NCBI RefSeq assembly: GCF_916618755.1
Contig: NZ_CAKAKB010000003.1
Span: 1,223,892-1,287,891, forward strand
Direction of reading: 5' to 3'
DNA length: 64,000 nucleotides
Origin: Actinotalea sp. Marseille-Q4924
GTDB taxonomy: Bacteria; Actinomycetota; Actinomycetes; Actinomycetales; Cellulomonadaceae
The translations under genes were made by a program, and so were the position numbers. This document shows positions 50,538-61,076 of the stretch, one piece after another. Position 1 is the stretch's first letter. Each line of letters begins with the position of its first letter. The notes below the pieces were generated by a model. The model did no database searches, was not told the DNA's origin, and saw nothing but the letters and a program-made list of their open reading frames with translations.

Positions 50538-52235
50538 ATGACGGCGCCGTCGACCCAGCGCCACAGCGGTTCCGTCGCCGCGGCGGAGCTCCTCCAGGCG
50601 GCTCTCAACCTCGCGTCCAGCCTCGACCTGCCGAGCGTCCTGCAGCGGTTCGTCGCCGCGAGCACCGAGCTGACCGGCGCCCGCTTCGGGGCCATCAACG
50701 TGCTGGACGGACGGGGCCGCTCGACGACGTTCGTGCACACCGGGATGGACGAGCGTCTCGCGGCGATGCTCGGCCGCGGTCCGCACGCCGTCGGCGTCCT
50801 CGGCGCGATCCCGACCCGCGGCACCCTGCGGCTCGGCGACCTCATGCAGCACCCCAGCTTCCGCGGCTTCCCGGCGAACCACCCGCCGATGGGCTCCTTC
50901 CTCGGGACCGCCGTGCGCGTCCGGGACCGCGTGTACGGGTACCTGTACCTCTCCGAGAAGGAGGGCGGGTTCACCGACGACGACGACGACGTCGTCCTCA
51001 CCCTCGGCGCGGCGGCCGCGGTCGCGATCCAGAACGCCCAGATGTACGCCGAGGCCGAGCACCGCGAGCACTGGCTCCAGGCCGGCCAGACGATCACGAC
51101 GATGCTGCTCTCCGGCGCCGAGGAGGAGGAGGTCCTCGCCGAGATCGCGTCGTCCTCCCGGGAGGTCGCGCGGGCGGACACCGCGGCTCTGGTCCTGCCC
51201 GGGGTGGACGACACGTGGGTGATGGAGATCGTCGACGGCGTCGGCTCCGACGAGCTCGTCGGGACCGTCATGCCGCCGGACGGACGCGCCCGGACCGTCC
51301 TGCGGGACGGCAACGGCCTGGTCGTCGACTCGCTGTCCCGCTCCCGTGCGATGCGGGTGGACGCGCTGCGCCAGTTCGGTCCGGCGATGTACGCGCCGAT
51401 GCAGGCCGACGGACGGGGCGTCGGCGTCCTCGTCCTGCTGCGTCGCGTGGGCTCCACCCCCTTCGAGCCGACGGACCTCGCGACCGCCGAGGCGTACGCC
51501 GCTCAGGCGGCGCTCGCGCTGGTCCTGGCGGAGGCGCGGCACGCCCAGGACGTCGCAGCCCTGCTCGACGAGCGCGAGCGCATCGCGCGCGACCTGCACG
51601 ACCTCGCGATCCAGCAGCTCTTCGCGACCGGCATGCAGCTGGAGACCGTGCGCCGGCGCGCGGCCCGCGGGGTCGACCCGACCGAGCTCGCCGGGATCGT
51701 CGAGGAGGCGCTCGACAACGTCGACTCCACGGTCAAGCAGATCCGCTCCATCGTCCACGCGCTGCGCGACCCGGACGCCGCGGCCCCGCTCGCGGAACGG
51801 CTGCGGCGCGAGGCGTCGCTGGCGCGGACCGGTCTGGGCTTCGCTCCGTCGCTGCTCATCACGGTCGACGGCCGCGTGCTCGACTCCCCCGACAGCCTCG
51901 AGGGCGACGCGGCGGCGCTCGACGAGCGCGTCGGTGAGGACCTGTCCGACGACGTCGTCGCGGTCGTCCGCGAGGGCCTGGCGAACGCGGCGCGGCACGC
52001 GCGGGCGGCGTCGGTCGCGGTGCGCGTCGAGCTGCACGGCGAGGCGCCCACCGGCCGCGTCGTCGTGGAGGTCGAGGACGACGGCGCCGGGCTCCCGCCC
52101 GAGCGCGAGCGCCGCTCCGGCACGGACAACCTCGCCGCCCGCTCGCGGCGGCACGGCGGGACGTTCGTGCTCGGGGCCGGCTCGGACAGCGGGACGCTGC
52201 TCACGTGGCAGGCGTCGCTGCCGGGTCGCCACTGA
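50538..52235 (+). CDS. GAF-GAF histidine kinase, DosS/DevS-like redox sensor
   Basis: 565 residues. GAF-A (about 25-165) contains ANHPPMGSFLGTAVRVRDRV; His115 matches the place of the heme-ligand His in mycobacterial DosS (HHPPM). GAF-B about 185-330. HisKA_3 His354 in RERIARDLHDLAIQQ, then HATPase with REGLANAARHARA and VEDDGAGLPP. No membrane helix, so cytosolic. It likely senses O2/NO or redox state through heme and signals to the regulator at 52276. Location after cydABDC suggests control of the bd oxidase under low oxygen. Confidence 0.88.
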   Translation: MTAPSTQRHSGSVAAAELLQAALNLASSLDLPSVLQRFVAASTELTGARFGAINVLDGRGRSTTFVHTGMDERLAAMLGRGPHAVGVLGAIPTRGTLRLGDLMQHPSFRGFPANHPPMGSFLGTAVRVRDRVYGYLYLSEKEGGFTDDDDDVVLTLGAAAAVAIQNAQMYAEAEHREHWLQAGQTITTMLLSGAEEEEVLAEIASSSREVARADTAALVLPGVDDTWVMEIVDGVGSDELVGTVMPPDGRARTVLRDGNGLVVDSLSRSRAMRVDALRQFGPAMYAPMQADGRGVGVLVLLRRVGSTPFEPTDLATAEAYAAQAALALVLAEARHAQDVAALLDERERIARDLHDLAIQQLFATGMQLETVRRRAARGVDPTELAGIVEEALDNVDSTVKQIRSIVHALRDPDAAAPLAERLRREASLARTGLGFAPSLLITVDGRVLDSPDSLEGDAAALDERVGEDLSDDVVAVVREGLANAARHARAASVAVRVELHGEAPTGRVVVEVEDDGAGLPPERERRSGTDNLAARSRRHGGTFVLGAGSDSGTLLTWQASLPGRH

Positions 52236-52275
52236 GACTGCCGGTCGCGCCGAGAACGGCCGGCCGGAGGCGCCG

Positions 52276-52950
52276 TCAGTCGTGCTCGGGGCGCCAGGAG
52301 CTGCGCTTGTGGCCCGCGACCCACGCCGCGGCCTGGGTGCGCCGCTGCAGGCCCATCTTCGACAGCAACGACGTGATGTGGTTCTTCACCGTCTTCTCCG
52401 CGACGCCCAGGCGCTCGGCGATCTCCCGGTTCGACATGCCCTCGCCGATGAGGTCGAGCACCTTCCGCTCGCTCGGCGTGAGGTCCGACGTCGGGTCGTC
52501 GTGACCGGCGCGGCGCCGGGTCACGGTGCGCTCGTCGAGCAGCGTGCGCCCGGCGGCCACCGACCGGACGACGTCGGCGATCTCCGCCCCGCGCACGGTC
52601 TTGAGGACGTAGGCGGCGGCGCCGGCCTCCAGGGCGGCGGCCAGCGCGTCGTCGTCGTCGAAGGACGTCAGGACGATCGCCCGGGTGTCGGGCAGCGCGG
52701 TGCGGACCGCGGTGAGGATGTCGATGCCCGTGCCGTCGGGGAGCTGCAGGTCGACGAGCATGACCTGCGGGCGCACGAGCGTCGCTCGGCGCACGCCCTC
52801 CGCGACGGTGCCCGCCTCGGCCACGACGGTCATGCCGTCGGCCCGGTCGATCACCTCGGCGATCCCCCTGCGGACGACCTCGTGGTCGTCGACGATCATG
52901 ACGGCGATGTCAGCAGTGCGCCCGGCTGCGGGCGGGACGTTGGCTACCAC
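52276..52950 (-). CDS. NarL/FixJ-type response regulator, DosR/DevR-like
   Basis: 224 residues from GTG 52950. Receiver: IVDDHEVVRRGI, phospho-Asp67 in VMLVDLQLPDGTG, Lys in AYVLKTVRG. C-terminal LuxR-type HTH (about 150-215): LTPSERKVLDLIGEGMSNRE and KTVKNHITSLLSKMG. Convergent with the kinase gene, 40 bp apart. It may bind the GGAC-N4-GTCCC element before cydA. Upstream frame to 53064 overlaps mutM and is not used. Confidence 0.9.
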   Translation of the reverse strand: MVANVPPAAGRTADIAVMIVDDHEVVRRGIAEVIDRADGMTVVAEAGTVAEGVRRATLVRPQVMLVDLQLPDGTGIDILTAVRTALPDTRAIVLTSFDDDDALAAALEAGAAAYVLKTVRGAEIADVVRSVAAGRTLLDERTVTRRRAGHDDPTSDLTPSERKVLDLIGEGMSNREIAERLGVAEKTVKNHITSLLSKMGLQRRTQAAAWVAGHKRSSWRPEHD

Positions 52951-52960
52951 GGGGACGATC

Positions 52961-53995
52961 CTAGGCAGGGAACGGGCCGGATGGCCCGGAGACCCCGGAA
53001 CGGCGCGTCGCGCGCGCCGTGGTGACCCCGGGACCGGGGCGACGGACGGCACCCCGGAGGCCACCGCCGCGGGGCCTCGGCTGGCAGCGCGGGCACCGGA
53101 ACGACGACCGGTTCATGAACGGCTCCCGGACCACCACCGTCCCGCACCGGGGGCACGGCCCGCCCTCCTGCCCGTACACGGCGAGGGAGCGGTCGAAGTA
53201 CCCGGAGGCGCCGTTGACGTTGACGTAGAGCGCGTCGAAGCTCGTGCCACCCACCCGCAGCGCCTCGGTCATGACGTCCGCCGCGGCGTCGAGGAGCGTG
53301 CGGACCGCCACGGGGCGCAGGCGGTCCGTGGGCCGGGCGTAGTGCAGGCGAGCGCGCCACAGCGCCTCGTCCGCGTAGATGTTCCCGACCCCGGAGACGA
53401 GGGTCTGGTCCAGGAGCGCGCGCTTGACGTCGGTCCGGCGCGCCCGCAGGCGCGCGACCAGGCCGGGCCGGTCCAGCGCCGGGTCCAGCAGGTCACGGGC
53501 GATGTGGGCCACCGGCTCCGGGACGACCGCAGCCGGGCTGCCGTGACCGCCCGGCGCGCCGTCGTCGGTCGGGAGGAGGTCCACGACGGTGAGGTGACCG
53601 AACGTGCGCTGGTCGACGAAGTCGAGCACGAGCGGTCCGTCGTCGTGCGACGCCGCCAGGTGGAGGCGGGCGCGCAGGTGGGGGTGCTCGACCGGGGGCG
53701 TGGCGGCGTCGCGCACGAGCAGCTGGCCGCTCATCCCGAGGTGGGCCAGCAGCGCCTCACCGCCGGGCGCGGGCGCCTCGTCCGTGCCGTCACCGAGCAG
53801 CAGCCACAGGAACTTCCCGCGGCGGACGGCGGCCGTGAGCGTGCGCCCCGCGAGACGCCCGGCGAACTCCGCCGCGGCGCCCTCCTGCCGGCGGACGGCG
53901 GAGTCCCGACGCACCTCGACGGCGCCGACCCGGCGGCCCAGCACGTGCCGGGCCAGCCCGTCCCGCACCGTCTCGACCTCGGGCAGCTCCGGCAC
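52961..53995 (-). CDS. mutM: formamidopyrimidine-DNA glycosylase
   Basis: 344 residues: [14 protein letters not shown] with the catalytic Pro2, [22 protein letters not shown] and zinc finger CPRCG...FRCPRCQ. It removes 8-oxoguanine. The C-terminal 40 residues after the zinc finger are extra and basic/Pro-rich. It starts one base after the rnc stop. Confidence 0.93.
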   Translation of the reverse strand: MPELPEVETVRDGLARHVLGRRVGAVEVRRDSAVRRQEGAAAEFAGRLAGRTLTAAVRRGKFLWLLLGDGTDEAPAPGGEALLAHLGMSGQLLVRDAATPPVEHPHLRARLHLAASHDDGPLVLDFVDQRTFGHLTVVDLLPTDDGAPGGHGSPAAVVPEPVAHIARDLLDPALDRPGLVARLRARRTDVKRALLDQTLVSGVGNIYADEALWRARLHYARPTDRLRPVAVRTLLDAAADVMTEALRVGGTSFDALYVNVNGASGYFDRSLAVYGQEGGPCPRCGTVVVREPFMNRSSFRCPRCQPRPRGGGLRGAVRRPGPGVTTARATRRSGVSGPSGPFPA

Positions 53996-53996
53996 G

Positions 53997-54707
53997 TCAG
54001 GACGCGGGGTCGGCCGCCGCGGCGAGGGCCTGCAGCGCGCGGTAGGCGTCGGCGGCCGCCTCCTGCTCGGCGAGCTTCTTCGCCGTGCCGGTCCCGGTGC
54101 CGCGGACCTCGCCGTCCAGGACGATGCGGGCGGTGAACCTGCGCGCGTGGTCCGGGCCCTCGCTGTCGCAGACGTACTCCGGCGCGCCGAGGTCGAGCCG
54201 GGCGGCGAGCTCCTGCAGGGAGGTCTTCCAGTCCAGACCGGCGCCGAGGTCCGCCGCGACCTCCAGCGTGGGGTCGACCAGACGCTCGACGACCCCGCGT
54301 GCGCCCTCCAGGCCGTGCGTCAGGTACACCGCACCGAAGAGCGCCTCGAGGGTGTCGGACAGGATCGAGTCCTTCTCCCGCCCGCCGGTCGTCAGCTCGC
54401 CCTTGCCGAGGAGGAGGTAGCCGCCGAGCCCCAGCTCCCGGGCGATGGCGGCGAGCGAGCGCTGGGACACCGTGGCGGCCCGCATCTTCGCGAGCTCGCC
54501 CTCGGAGAGGTCCGGGTGGCGGCGGTACAGCGCCTCGGTGACGACGAGGCCGAGGACGGTGTCCCCGAGGAACTCCAACCGCTCGTTCGTCGGGATGCCG
54601 CCCGCCTCGTGCGCGAAGGAGCGGTGCGTCAGCGCCAGCACGAAAAGCTCGGGGTCCAGGTGGACCCCGAGCTTCTCGACGAGCTGGGTGGCGGGCTCCG
54701 CGGTCAT
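53997..54707 (-). CDS. rnc: ribonuclease III
   Basis: 236 residues. Catalytic motif [17 protein letters not shown], second metal site near [12 protein letters not shown], and a dsRBD (about 160-230: [31 protein letters not shown]). Processes rRNA and dsRNA. Start is Met 54707, 34 bp after rpmF. Confidence 0.95.
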   Translation of the reverse strand: MTAEPATQLVEKLGVHLDPELFVLALTHRSFAHEAGGIPTNERLEFLGDTVLGLVVTEALYRRHPDLSEGELAKMRAATVSQRSLAAIARELGLGGYLLLGKGELTTGGREKDSILSDTLEALFGAVYLTHGLEGARGVVERLVDPTLEVAADLGAGLDWKTSLQELAARLDLGAPEYVCDSEGPDHARRFTARIVLDGEVRGTGTGTAKKLAEQEAAADAYRALQALAAAADPAS

Positions 54708-54741
54708 GGACGTCGACCGGTCACCAGCAGGGTGCAGCGAC

Positions 54742-54939
54742 TCAGCGGGCCTCGTGCTCGCTGCGCAGCGCCTCGGCGTACTGCCGGCCGTTGTACGCAC
54801 CGCAGGACGGGCACGCGACGTGCGGCATGGTGGGCGCCTTGCAGCGGGGGCACGTGGTGAGCGTCGTGGCAGTGGTCTTCCACTGCGACCGACGCGCACG
54901 GGTGTTGCTGCGCGACATCTTGCGCTTCGGAACGGCCAC
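54742..54939 (-). CDS. rpmF: 50S ribosomal protein L32
   Basis: 65 residues from GTG 54939: [20 protein letters not shown], then [20 protein letters not shown] with four zinc-binding Cys. This C+ form suggests a zinc-dependent L32. It is preceded by yceD with a two-base gap. Confidence 0.96.
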   Translation of the reverse strand: MAVPKRKMSRSNTRARRSQWKTTATTLTTCPRCKAPTMPHVACPSCGAYNGRQYAEALRSEHEAR

Positions 54940-54941
54940 GA

Positions 54942-55526
54942 TCAGCTCTCTTTCGGTTCGTCGAACAGGGTCTTCATCCGCTCGAGCTCGGACCACCGGG
55001 GGTCCAGCACCTCGTGCGTGTGGTCGGCGTTCTCCGGGTCCGCCAGGCGTGCGCCGCACTGCGGGCACAGACCGGGGCAGTCCGCGGAGCAGACAGGACG
55101 GAACGGTAGCGCAGGCACCACCGCGTCCCGGACCGCGGGCTCGATGTCGAGCAGGTCGCCCTCGAGCTCACGGACCTCGTCCTCGTCCTCGCCGGTCTCG
55201 GCCGCGACGCGGGCGCGGTCGGGGTAGTAGTACAGCTCCTGGATGTCGACCGAGACGTCGGCCGACGTCTCCTCCAGGCAGCGCACGCACTCCCCGACGG
55301 CCCGGCCCCGGACGGCACCGGAGACGAGGATCCCCTCCATGACGGACTCGAGCCTGAGGTCCAGGTGGAGGTCGCTGCCGGCGGGGATGCCGATCACGGC
55401 GGTACCGAGGTCCTCGGGCGCGGGCACCGTCCGCTGGAGCGTCCGCATGGTCCCCGGGCGCCGCGCGAGCTCATGGGTGTCGAGCACGTACGGGGAACGG
55501 GGGTGCGCGGTGATGTGACGCTCCAC
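54942..55526 (-). CDS. YceD/DUF177 protein
   Basis: 194 residues from GTG 55526 (ATG 55559 is an alternative). [20 protein letters not shown] with CxxC, and [17 protein letters not shown] with four Cys. The family accompanies rpmF and is linked to 23S rRNA biogenesis. Acidic middle ([15 protein letters not shown]). Confidence 0.87.
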   Translation of the reverse strand: MERHITAHPRSPYVLDTHELARRPGTMRTLQRTVPAPEDLGTAVIGIPAGSDLHLDLRLESVMEGILVSGAVRGRAVGECVRCLEETSADVSVDIQELYYYPDRARVAAETGEDEDEVRELEGDLLDIEPAVRDAVVPALPFRPVCSADCPGLCPQCGARLADPENADHTHEVLDPRWSELERMKTLFDEPKES

Positions 55527-55627
55527 GGAGTCGGTCCTGGGTCGGGGATCTCGGTCCACGCCGCGAGCGGCAGGACCAGCGGACGATCCTACGCCATCGC
55601 GGGGAGCCGCCCAAACGCCCGGCGCCG

Positions 55628-55667
55628 GCGCACCCGGCCGGCTCGCCGCGCACCCGGCCGGCTCGCC
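55628..55667. repeat. 20-bp tandem direct repeat, two copies
   Basis: GCGCACCCGGCCGGCTCGCC is repeated once without a spacer in the gap between yceD and the DivIVA-like gene. No function evident; likely slippage. Confidence 0.6.
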
Positions 55668-55683
55668 GACGTCGACGCCCCGC

Positions 55684-56214
55684 TCAGTCGTCCCGGGCGT
55701 CGAGGTCCATCTCGAGCCTGCCTGCGAGCTTCGCCCGGCCGGCCTGGACCTGCGCGAGCACCCGACCCAGGTCGATCTCGAAGTCCGCGAGCCGCCGGTC
55801 GCAGTAGTCGTCGGCGTCGCGTCGCAGCCCGGCGGCGGTGCGCTCGGCCTCGGCGACGATCTCCTCCGCGCGCCGGCGTGCCGCTCGGACGACCTCCTGC
55901 TCGCCGACCAGCTCCGCGGCGCGCTCCCGGGCGGCCTCGACGATCTCCTCGGCCTCCCGCTGCCGGTCCTGCAGGACGGTGTCCGCGTCCGCGAGCACCT
56001 CGTCGGCCTGGGCGAGCTGCGCCGGGAGGATCGAGCGCGCCTGCTCCAGCAGGTCGAGGACCTCGGCGCGATTGATCAGCACCGAGGAGGACATCGGCAT
56101 GGCGCGCGCCTGCCCGACGACCTGCTCGAGGGCGTCGAGCACGCCGGTCAGCCCCTCGGGGCGCCGTCGCTCGTCGTCGCCGGGGTGCCCCTCGATCGGT
56201 CCGGTGTCCGTCAT
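55684..56214 (-). CDS. DivIVA/SepIVA-like coiled-coil protein
   Basis: 176 residues: GLTGVLDALEQVVGQARAM, SSSVLINRAEVLDLLEQA, then a long charged coiled coil with REAEEIVEAARERAAEL and AEEIVAEAERTAAGL. It resembles actinobacterial SepIVA/DivIVA-type division proteins. ATG 56214 overlaps the coaD stop (56211). Confidence 0.83.
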   Translation of the reverse strand: MTDTGPIEGHPGDDERRRPEGLTGVLDALEQVVGQARAMPMSSSVLINRAEVLDLLEQARSILPAQLAQADEVLADADTVLQDRQREAEEIVEAARERAAELVGEQEVVRAARRRAEEIVAEAERTAAGLRRDADDYCDRRLADFEIDLGRVLAQVQAGRAKLAGRLEMDLDARDD

Positions 56215-56774
56215 CGTGCCGCCTTCCTGTCTCCGCTCTCGGACGTGCCCGTCTGCCCCAGGTGACCCAGGTCGGCGAGCCGGGCGAGCACGGCCCCGCT
56301 CACCCCGGGCGGCACCAGGTCGTCGATCCGGCCGCCGTGCCGCGCGACGTCCTTGACCAACGACGACGCGATGTGCGCGACGGAACGGTCGGCGGGGAGG
56401 AAGACCGTCTCGATGCCCGTGAGGTGTCGGTTCATCAGCGCCATGGGCAGCTCGGCGTCGTAGTCGGCACCGCCCCGCAGCCCCTTCACCAGCGCGGTCG
56501 CGCGGACGTCGCGGCAGAAGTCCACGAGCAGCCCCGGGACGAGCTCGACCCGCACGTTCGGCATCCCCGCCACCGCGGCGCGCGCGAGCTCGACGCGCGC
56601 CGGTGCGTCGAGCAGGGTCGCCTTCGAGGCGTTCGTCGCGACCGCCACCACGACGGTCCCGAAGAGCAGCGCCGCCCGCCCGATGACGTCGAGGTGGCCC
56701 AGCGTCACAGGGTCGTAGGAGCCGGGGCACACCGCGACGCTCAGGGCGCCGGTGCCGACGGGGTCGCTGCTCAC
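56211..56774 (-). CDS. coaD: phosphopantetheine adenylyltransferase
   Basis: 187 residues from GTG 56774. [19 protein letters not shown] (T/SxGHxD) and [20 protein letters not shown] are the CoaD hallmarks. It makes dephospho-CoA. Overlaps rsmD by four bases and the DivIVA-like gene by four. Confidence 0.94.
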   Translation of the reverse strand: MSSDPVGTGALSVAVCPGSYDPVTLGHLDVIGRAALLFGTVVVAVATNASKATLLDAPARVELARAAVAGMPNVRVELVPGLLVDFCRDVRATALVKGLRGGADYDAELPMALMNRHLTGIETVFLPADRSVAHIASSLVKDVARHGGRIDDLVPPGVSGAVLARLADLGHLGQTGTSESGDRKAAR

Positions 56775-57421
56775 GGCGTCACTGTAGGCCCGTCGGCCGT
56801 GCCGGACACGACGCTCGCGGCCGCGGCAGGCCCGGGGCTCCCGCTCGTGGCGGCCGGGGCGTCGGGAGCCGCCTCCGCCCCGGCGAACCAGAGCACCGTC
56901 TCGCCGTAGCGCCGGTCGGCGATCCGCTCGAGGCCGCTCGGCCAGGCCGGCTCGGGCGTGCGGGCGTCCCGCTCGACGACGACGGTCGCACCCTCGGCCA
57001 GGTGCGGGACCAGCGCGGCGAGCGCCTCCGCCAGGTCCTCCTCCGGCAGGTCGTACGGCGGGTCGAGGAGAGCGACGTCGACCTGCCCGCGGGGCGGCGT
57101 GCGACGCAGGTACGGCAGGACCTTCTCCGCGACGACGCGCACGCCCGGCAGCCCGAGCGCGGCGAGGTTCCGGCGGCACACCTCGGCGGCGGTCCGGGCC
57201 GACTCCACGAGCACGACGTCCGTGGCACCCCGGCTCGCCGCCTCGAGGCCCAGCGCACCGGAACCGGCGTAGAGGTCGAGGACGTGGGCACCGTCGAGCA
57301 GGCCGGCGTGGTCCAGGCGCGAGAACAGCGCCTCCCGGACGCGGTCGCTCGTCGGCCGGGTCCCTCGCGGGGGTACCCGCAAGGCACGCCCACCGGCCGC
57401 CCCGGCCACGATCCTGGTCAC
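56771..57421 (-). CDS. rsmD: 16S rRNA (guanine966-N2)-methyltransferase
   Basis: 216 residues from GTG 57421: [36 protein letters not shown] and [13 protein letters not shown] (DPPY motif). The last ~40 residues are low-complexity and extend past the usual end. Overlaps coaD. Confidence 0.93.
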   Translation of the reverse strand: MTRIVAGAAGGRALRVPPRGTRPTSDRVREALFSRLDHAGLLDGAHVLDLYAGSGALGLEAASRGATDVVLVESARTAAEVCRRNLAALGLPGVRVVAEKVLPYLRRTPPRGQVDVALLDPPYDLPEEDLAEALAALVPHLAEGATVVVERDARTPEPAWPSGLERIADRRYGETVLWFAGAEAAPDAPAATSGSPGPAAAASVVSGTADGPTVTP

Positions 57422-57484
57422 CGGCCCAGGCTAGCCACCGAGGACCCGCGCCGGGCACGCAGGCTCCACCGGCGACGGGGCGGC

Positions 57485-59842
57485 CTAGCTCCGTTCGAGG
57501 AACTCCTCGCGGTCCGGGCCCAGCCACCGGTCGATGGCCCGCCGCAGCTCGGGCCACCGCTCCAGCGACGGGTCGGCGTCGACGAGGCCGAGGGCGTCCT
57601 GCCGCGCCTCGGCGATGAGGTCGGCGTCCTCCAGGACGCGCAGGAGACGAAGGGAGCTGCCGCGGCCGGACTGGGACGAGCCCAGGACGTCCCCCTCCCG
57701 CCGCAGCCGCAGGTCGGCGTCCGCGAGCCGGAAGCCGTCGGTGGTCGACGCGAGCACCTCCGTCCGCGCCGCGGCTGCCGTCCCGGGCGCCGCCGACGAC
57801 ACGAGCAGGCACAGCCCGGGGTCGCTCCCCCGGCCGACCCGCCCGCGCAGCTGGTGCAGCTGCGACAGCCCGAACCGGTCCGCGTCCATGACCACCATGA
57901 CCGTGGCCTCGGGGACGTCGACCCCGACCTCGACGACCGTCGTGGAGACGAGGACCGGCACGTCCCCGGCCGCGAAGCGCGCCATGGCGTCGTCCTTCTC
58001 CGCGGCGCCGAGGCGACCGTGCATGATGCCGACCGGCACGCCCGCGAGCGCCGGATGGGCACGCAGCTCCTCCGCCACGTCGAGGACGGCGCGCAGCGGC
58101 CGCGGCTCGTCCGGCGGGGGTACGAAGCCCTCGGCCGTCATGAGTCGCAGGAACTCCCGGTCGGTCGCCGCCGGGTCGGCGCTCGCCGGCACGCCGGACG
58201 ACTCCCACAGGAGCCCGGGGGCGTCGGTCACGAGGTCCGCGGCGTCGGTGCCGTCCTGCCCGGTGCCGTCGTCGGGGCTGATGCGCGGGCACACGACGTA
58301 CACCCGGTGCCCCGCGTCGACCTCCTCCCGCACCCGCCGCCAGGTGCGCTCCATCCACGCGTGGTTGTCCGCGGGCACCACGTGCGTCGTGATGCCCGGC
58401 CGCCCGGCCGGGATCTCCGCGAGCGTGGAGGTCTCGAGGTCCCCGAACACCGTCATGGCGACCGTGCGCGGGATCGGCGTGGCGGTCATGACGAGCAGGT
58501 GCGGCGTCGGCCCGTCGGTGCGGTTTCGCAGGGCGTCCCGCTGCTCCACGCCGAACCGGTGCTGCTCGTCGACCACGACGAGGCCGAGGTCCGCGAACTG
58601 CACCTTCGGCCCGAGCAGGGCGTGCGTGCCCACGACGATCCCCGCGCGCCCCGAGGCGGCGTCCAGCAACGCCTCCCGACGGGCGGCGGCACCGAGCGAG
58701 CCGGTGAGGAGCGCGACGCGGGTCGCGCTCTCCGCCCCGCCGAGCAGCCCGCCCTCCGCGAGCGGGCCCAGCAGGGCACGCAGCGTGCGGGCGTGCTGGG
58801 CGGCCAGGACCTCCGTAGGGGCGAGCAGGGCGGCCTGCCCGCCCGAGTCGACGACCTGCAGCATCGCGCGCAGCGCGACGAGGGTCTTGCCGGAGCCGAC
58901 CTCGCCCTGCAGCAGCCGCTGCATCGGCCGTGGCTCCGCCAGGTCCCGCGCGATGGTGGCGCCGACGTCGACCTGCCCCTGCGTCAGCGTGAACGGCAGC
59001 CGCAGGTCGAAGGCGGCGAGGAGACCCGCCGCGGCGTCGGCCGCACCCGGCCGGGCGACGGCGTCCTGCTCCGCGACGGCGCGCCGCCGCCGGGCGAGCG
59101 CGGCCTGCAGGACGAAGGCCTCCTCGTACCGCATCCGGTCCCGGCCGCGCCGGTACTCGGCCTCGTCGGCCGGGTCGTGCAGGTCCAGCAGCGTGCGGTG
59201 GCGGTCGGCGAGCCGCCGTGTGGCGCGGATCTCGTCCGGCACCGGGTCGGGCACGTCCTCCGGCCGCACGGTGCCGAGGACCGTCGCCACCGCCTTGCGG
59301 ATCCGCCAGCTCGGCAGCTGCGACGTTGCGGGGTAGAGCGGGACGGGGCGGCTCGACTCGTGCAGCGCAGCCGCCTCGTCGTCCACGTCCACGCCGACGA
59401 GCTGGTAGTCCGGGTGCGTCAGCTCGTAGGAGCCGCGGTACGCCCTCACCCGTCCGCCGAACACGCCCACGCGCCCGACGAGGAGCCGCCGCTGGTGGTG
59501 CTCGAGCACCCGGGGGCTGCGGGCGAAGAACGCGAGGAGCATCTCGCGGACCCCGTCCGTGATCGTCACCTGCAGCAGCGCCCCGCCCTTCTGGGTGCGT
59601 CGGGAGGCCACCGCGCTCACCCGAGCCATCACCGTGACGTCCTCGCCGACCGTGAGCGAGCGCATGTCGGTCAGCTCGCCCGGCAGGGCGTACCGGCGCG
59701 GCAGGTGCAGCAGCAGGTCGCCGACGGTGTGCACGTCGAGCTTCTCGAGCTCCTTGGCGGTCCGGTCACCCACCAGACCCCTGGCGGGCCGGTCCAGCAA
59801 GGGGGTGCTCTGAGGGAGCTCCCCCGGCAGCGCCGCCGTCAT
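57485..59842 (-). CDS. recG: ATP-dependent DNA helicase RecG
   Basis: 785 residues from Met 59842. Wedge/OB domain (about 25-170), helicase motif [31 protein letters not shown] (DEQH box), [11 protein letters not shown], and motif [18 protein letters not shown]. It reverses stalled forks. Some 60 bp upstream of rsmD. The upstream frame to 59899 starts inside the promoter region of rpmB. Confidence 0.95.
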   Translation of the reverse strand: MTAALPGELPQSTPLLDRPARGLVGDRTAKELEKLDVHTVGDLLLHLPRRYALPGELTDMRSLTVGEDVTVMARVSAVASRRTQKGGALLQVTITDGVREMLLAFFARSPRVLEHHQRRLLVGRVGVFGGRVRAYRGSYELTHPDYQLVGVDVDDEAAALHESSRPVPLYPATSQLPSWRIRKAVATVLGTVRPEDVPDPVPDEIRATRRLADRHRTLLDLHDPADEAEYRRGRDRMRYEEAFVLQAALARRRRAVAEQDAVARPGAADAAAGLLAAFDLRLPFTLTQGQVDVGATIARDLAEPRPMQRLLQGEVGSGKTLVALRAMLQVVDSGGQAALLAPTEVLAAQHARTLRALLGPLAEGGLLGGAESATRVALLTGSLGAAARREALLDAASGRAGIVVGTHALLGPKVQFADLGLVVVDEQHRFGVEQRDALRNRTDGPTPHLLVMTATPIPRTVAMTVFGDLETSTLAEIPAGRPGITTHVVPADNHAWMERTWRRVREEVDAGHRVYVVCPRISPDDGTGQDGTDAADLVTDAPGLLWESSGVPASADPAATDREFLRLMTAEGFVPPPDEPRPLRAVLDVAEELRAHPALAGVPVGIMHGRLGAAEKDDAMARFAAGDVPVLVSTTVVEVGVDVPEATVMVVMDADRFGLSQLHQLRGRVGRGSDPGLCLLVSSAAPGTAAAARTEVLASTTDGFRLADADLRLRREGDVLGSSQSGRGSSLRLLRVLEDADLIAEARQDALGLVDADPSLERWPELRRAIDRWLGPDREEFLERS

Positions 59843-60100
59843 CACGCACCTCCACCACTCGACCGCCGGGGGCGCCATCATGTCCCGCGCCACCGACACG
59901 GGGCGGTCCCCGGCTCGTTTGGGGCATCACCGCCGATCGGCTACCCTAACGAGGTTGCCCGGTCACGCCTGGGCACGTCGGCGCCCTCCGTCGACCGCCG
60001 CGGCTCGCCGCCGGGGGTCGAGGACGGGCGCGGCCCACCGAACACGCTGAGCCGCCCTCCGCACGGAGCACGCGGCATGCACGACGATCAGGAGAAGAAC

Positions 60101-60292
60101 GTGGCTGCCAACTGCGACGTCTGCGGCAAGGGCCCGGGCTTCGGGCACAGCATCTCGCACTCCCACCGCCGCACGAAGCGCCGCTGGAACCCGAACATCC
60201 AGCGCGTCCGCGCCGTCGTGGCCGGGGCGCCCAAGCGCGTCCACGTGTGCACCTCGTGCCTCAAGGCCGGCAAGGTCCAGCGCACCGCCTGA
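60101..60292 (+). CDS. rpmB: 50S ribosomal protein L28
   Basis: 63 residues from GTG 60101 after [44 protein letters not shown] and [13 protein letters not shown]. It has two CxxC pairs, the zinc-binding form. Divergent from recG. Confidence 0.95.
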   Translation: MAANCDVCGKGPGFGHSISHSHRRTKRRWNPNIQRVRAVVAGAPKRVHVCTSCLKAGKVQRTA

Positions 60293-60341
60293 GCGTCGAC
60301 GGGGAGCGTTCCACGCCCCCGCACCCCGGCGGGTCGTGCCA

Positions 60342-60374
60342 CGAAGCCCGCAGAGCCCCGCTCTGCGGGCTTCG
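60342..60374 (+). terminator. intrinsic-type terminator after rpmB
   Basis: CGAAGCCCGCAGAG / CTCTGCGGGCTTCG, a perfect 14-bp stem with a 5-nt loop, 50 bp after the rpmB stop. No long T-run, as usual in high-GC genomes. Confidence 0.82.
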
Positions 60375-60488
60375 GCGCGTCTGCGTCCCCGGTCCCAGGA
60401 CGACGAGATCCGCGGCGTCCGGTCAAAGGGACCTCAAAGAACGGGGCAAGGACTGGATCGGCGGGTCGGACGATGGCATGGTGTCGCC

Positions 60489-61019
60489 ATGGTTGACGAC
60501 GTGGGGGAAGCAGTGATCCGACCGGCGACGGTGGACGACGCCGAGCAGATCGCCGCCGTGCACATCGCCTCGTGGCGCGAGGCCTACGCCGGTGCGGTGC
60601 CCGACGAGTTCCTCGCGAGCCTCGACCAGGGCGCCCGCGCCGAGGCGTGGCGCGCGCAGCTGGGCGACGCCGAGCGCAACGAGATCCGTGTCTGGGTCGC
60701 CGAGGACCCCGAGGACCAGCACGTCGTCGGCTTCTCCTCGCTCGGCCCGAGCCGCGACGAGGACGCGGACCGGACCACCCTGGAGATCCACACCATCTAC
60801 CTGGAGCCCGCCGCGTGGGGCCAGGGTGTCGCCCGGCGCCTCATGCGCACGATGCTGGAGCAGGTGCCCGACGGCGCGCGCGTGACGCTGTGGGTCCTCG
60901 CGAGCAACGACCGCGCGGCGCACTTCTACCGCCGTCACGGGTTCGTCCCCGACGGCATCGAGCGCCTGAGCACCTACGGGGACGAGCGGCTCCCCGAGGT
61001 CCGCTACGTGCGCGGCTGA
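60489..61019 (+). CDS. GNAT N-acetyltransferase
   Basis: 176 residues. IRPATVDDAEQIAAVHIASW at the start, TIYLEPAAWGQGVARRLMRT with the acetyl-CoA loop (Q/RxxGxG/A), and NDRAAHFYRRHGFVPDG. Substrate unknown; the family covers proteins, antibiotics and small amines. ATG 60489; the frame upstream of it lies in the terminator region. Confidence 0.88.
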   Translation: MVDDVGEAVIRPATVDDAEQIAAVHIASWREAYAGAVPDEFLASLDQGARAEAWRAQLGDAERNEIRVWVAEDPEDQHVVGFSSLGPSRDEDADRTTLEIHTIYLEPAAWGQGVARRLMRTMLEQVPDGARVTLWVLASNDRAAHFYRRHGFVPDGIERLSTYGDERLPEVRYVRG

Positions 61020-61076
61020 GAGCCGACGCGGCGCGCCGCCGCCGGCGAGCCCCCGCGTGGGGAGCCGGGCGTCGCG

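Noticed and set aside
57002..60292. Very long plus-strand open frame across recG and rsmD
   Set aside because: It is an antisense frame opened by GC-rich codon use; only its last 63 codons are real (rpmB).
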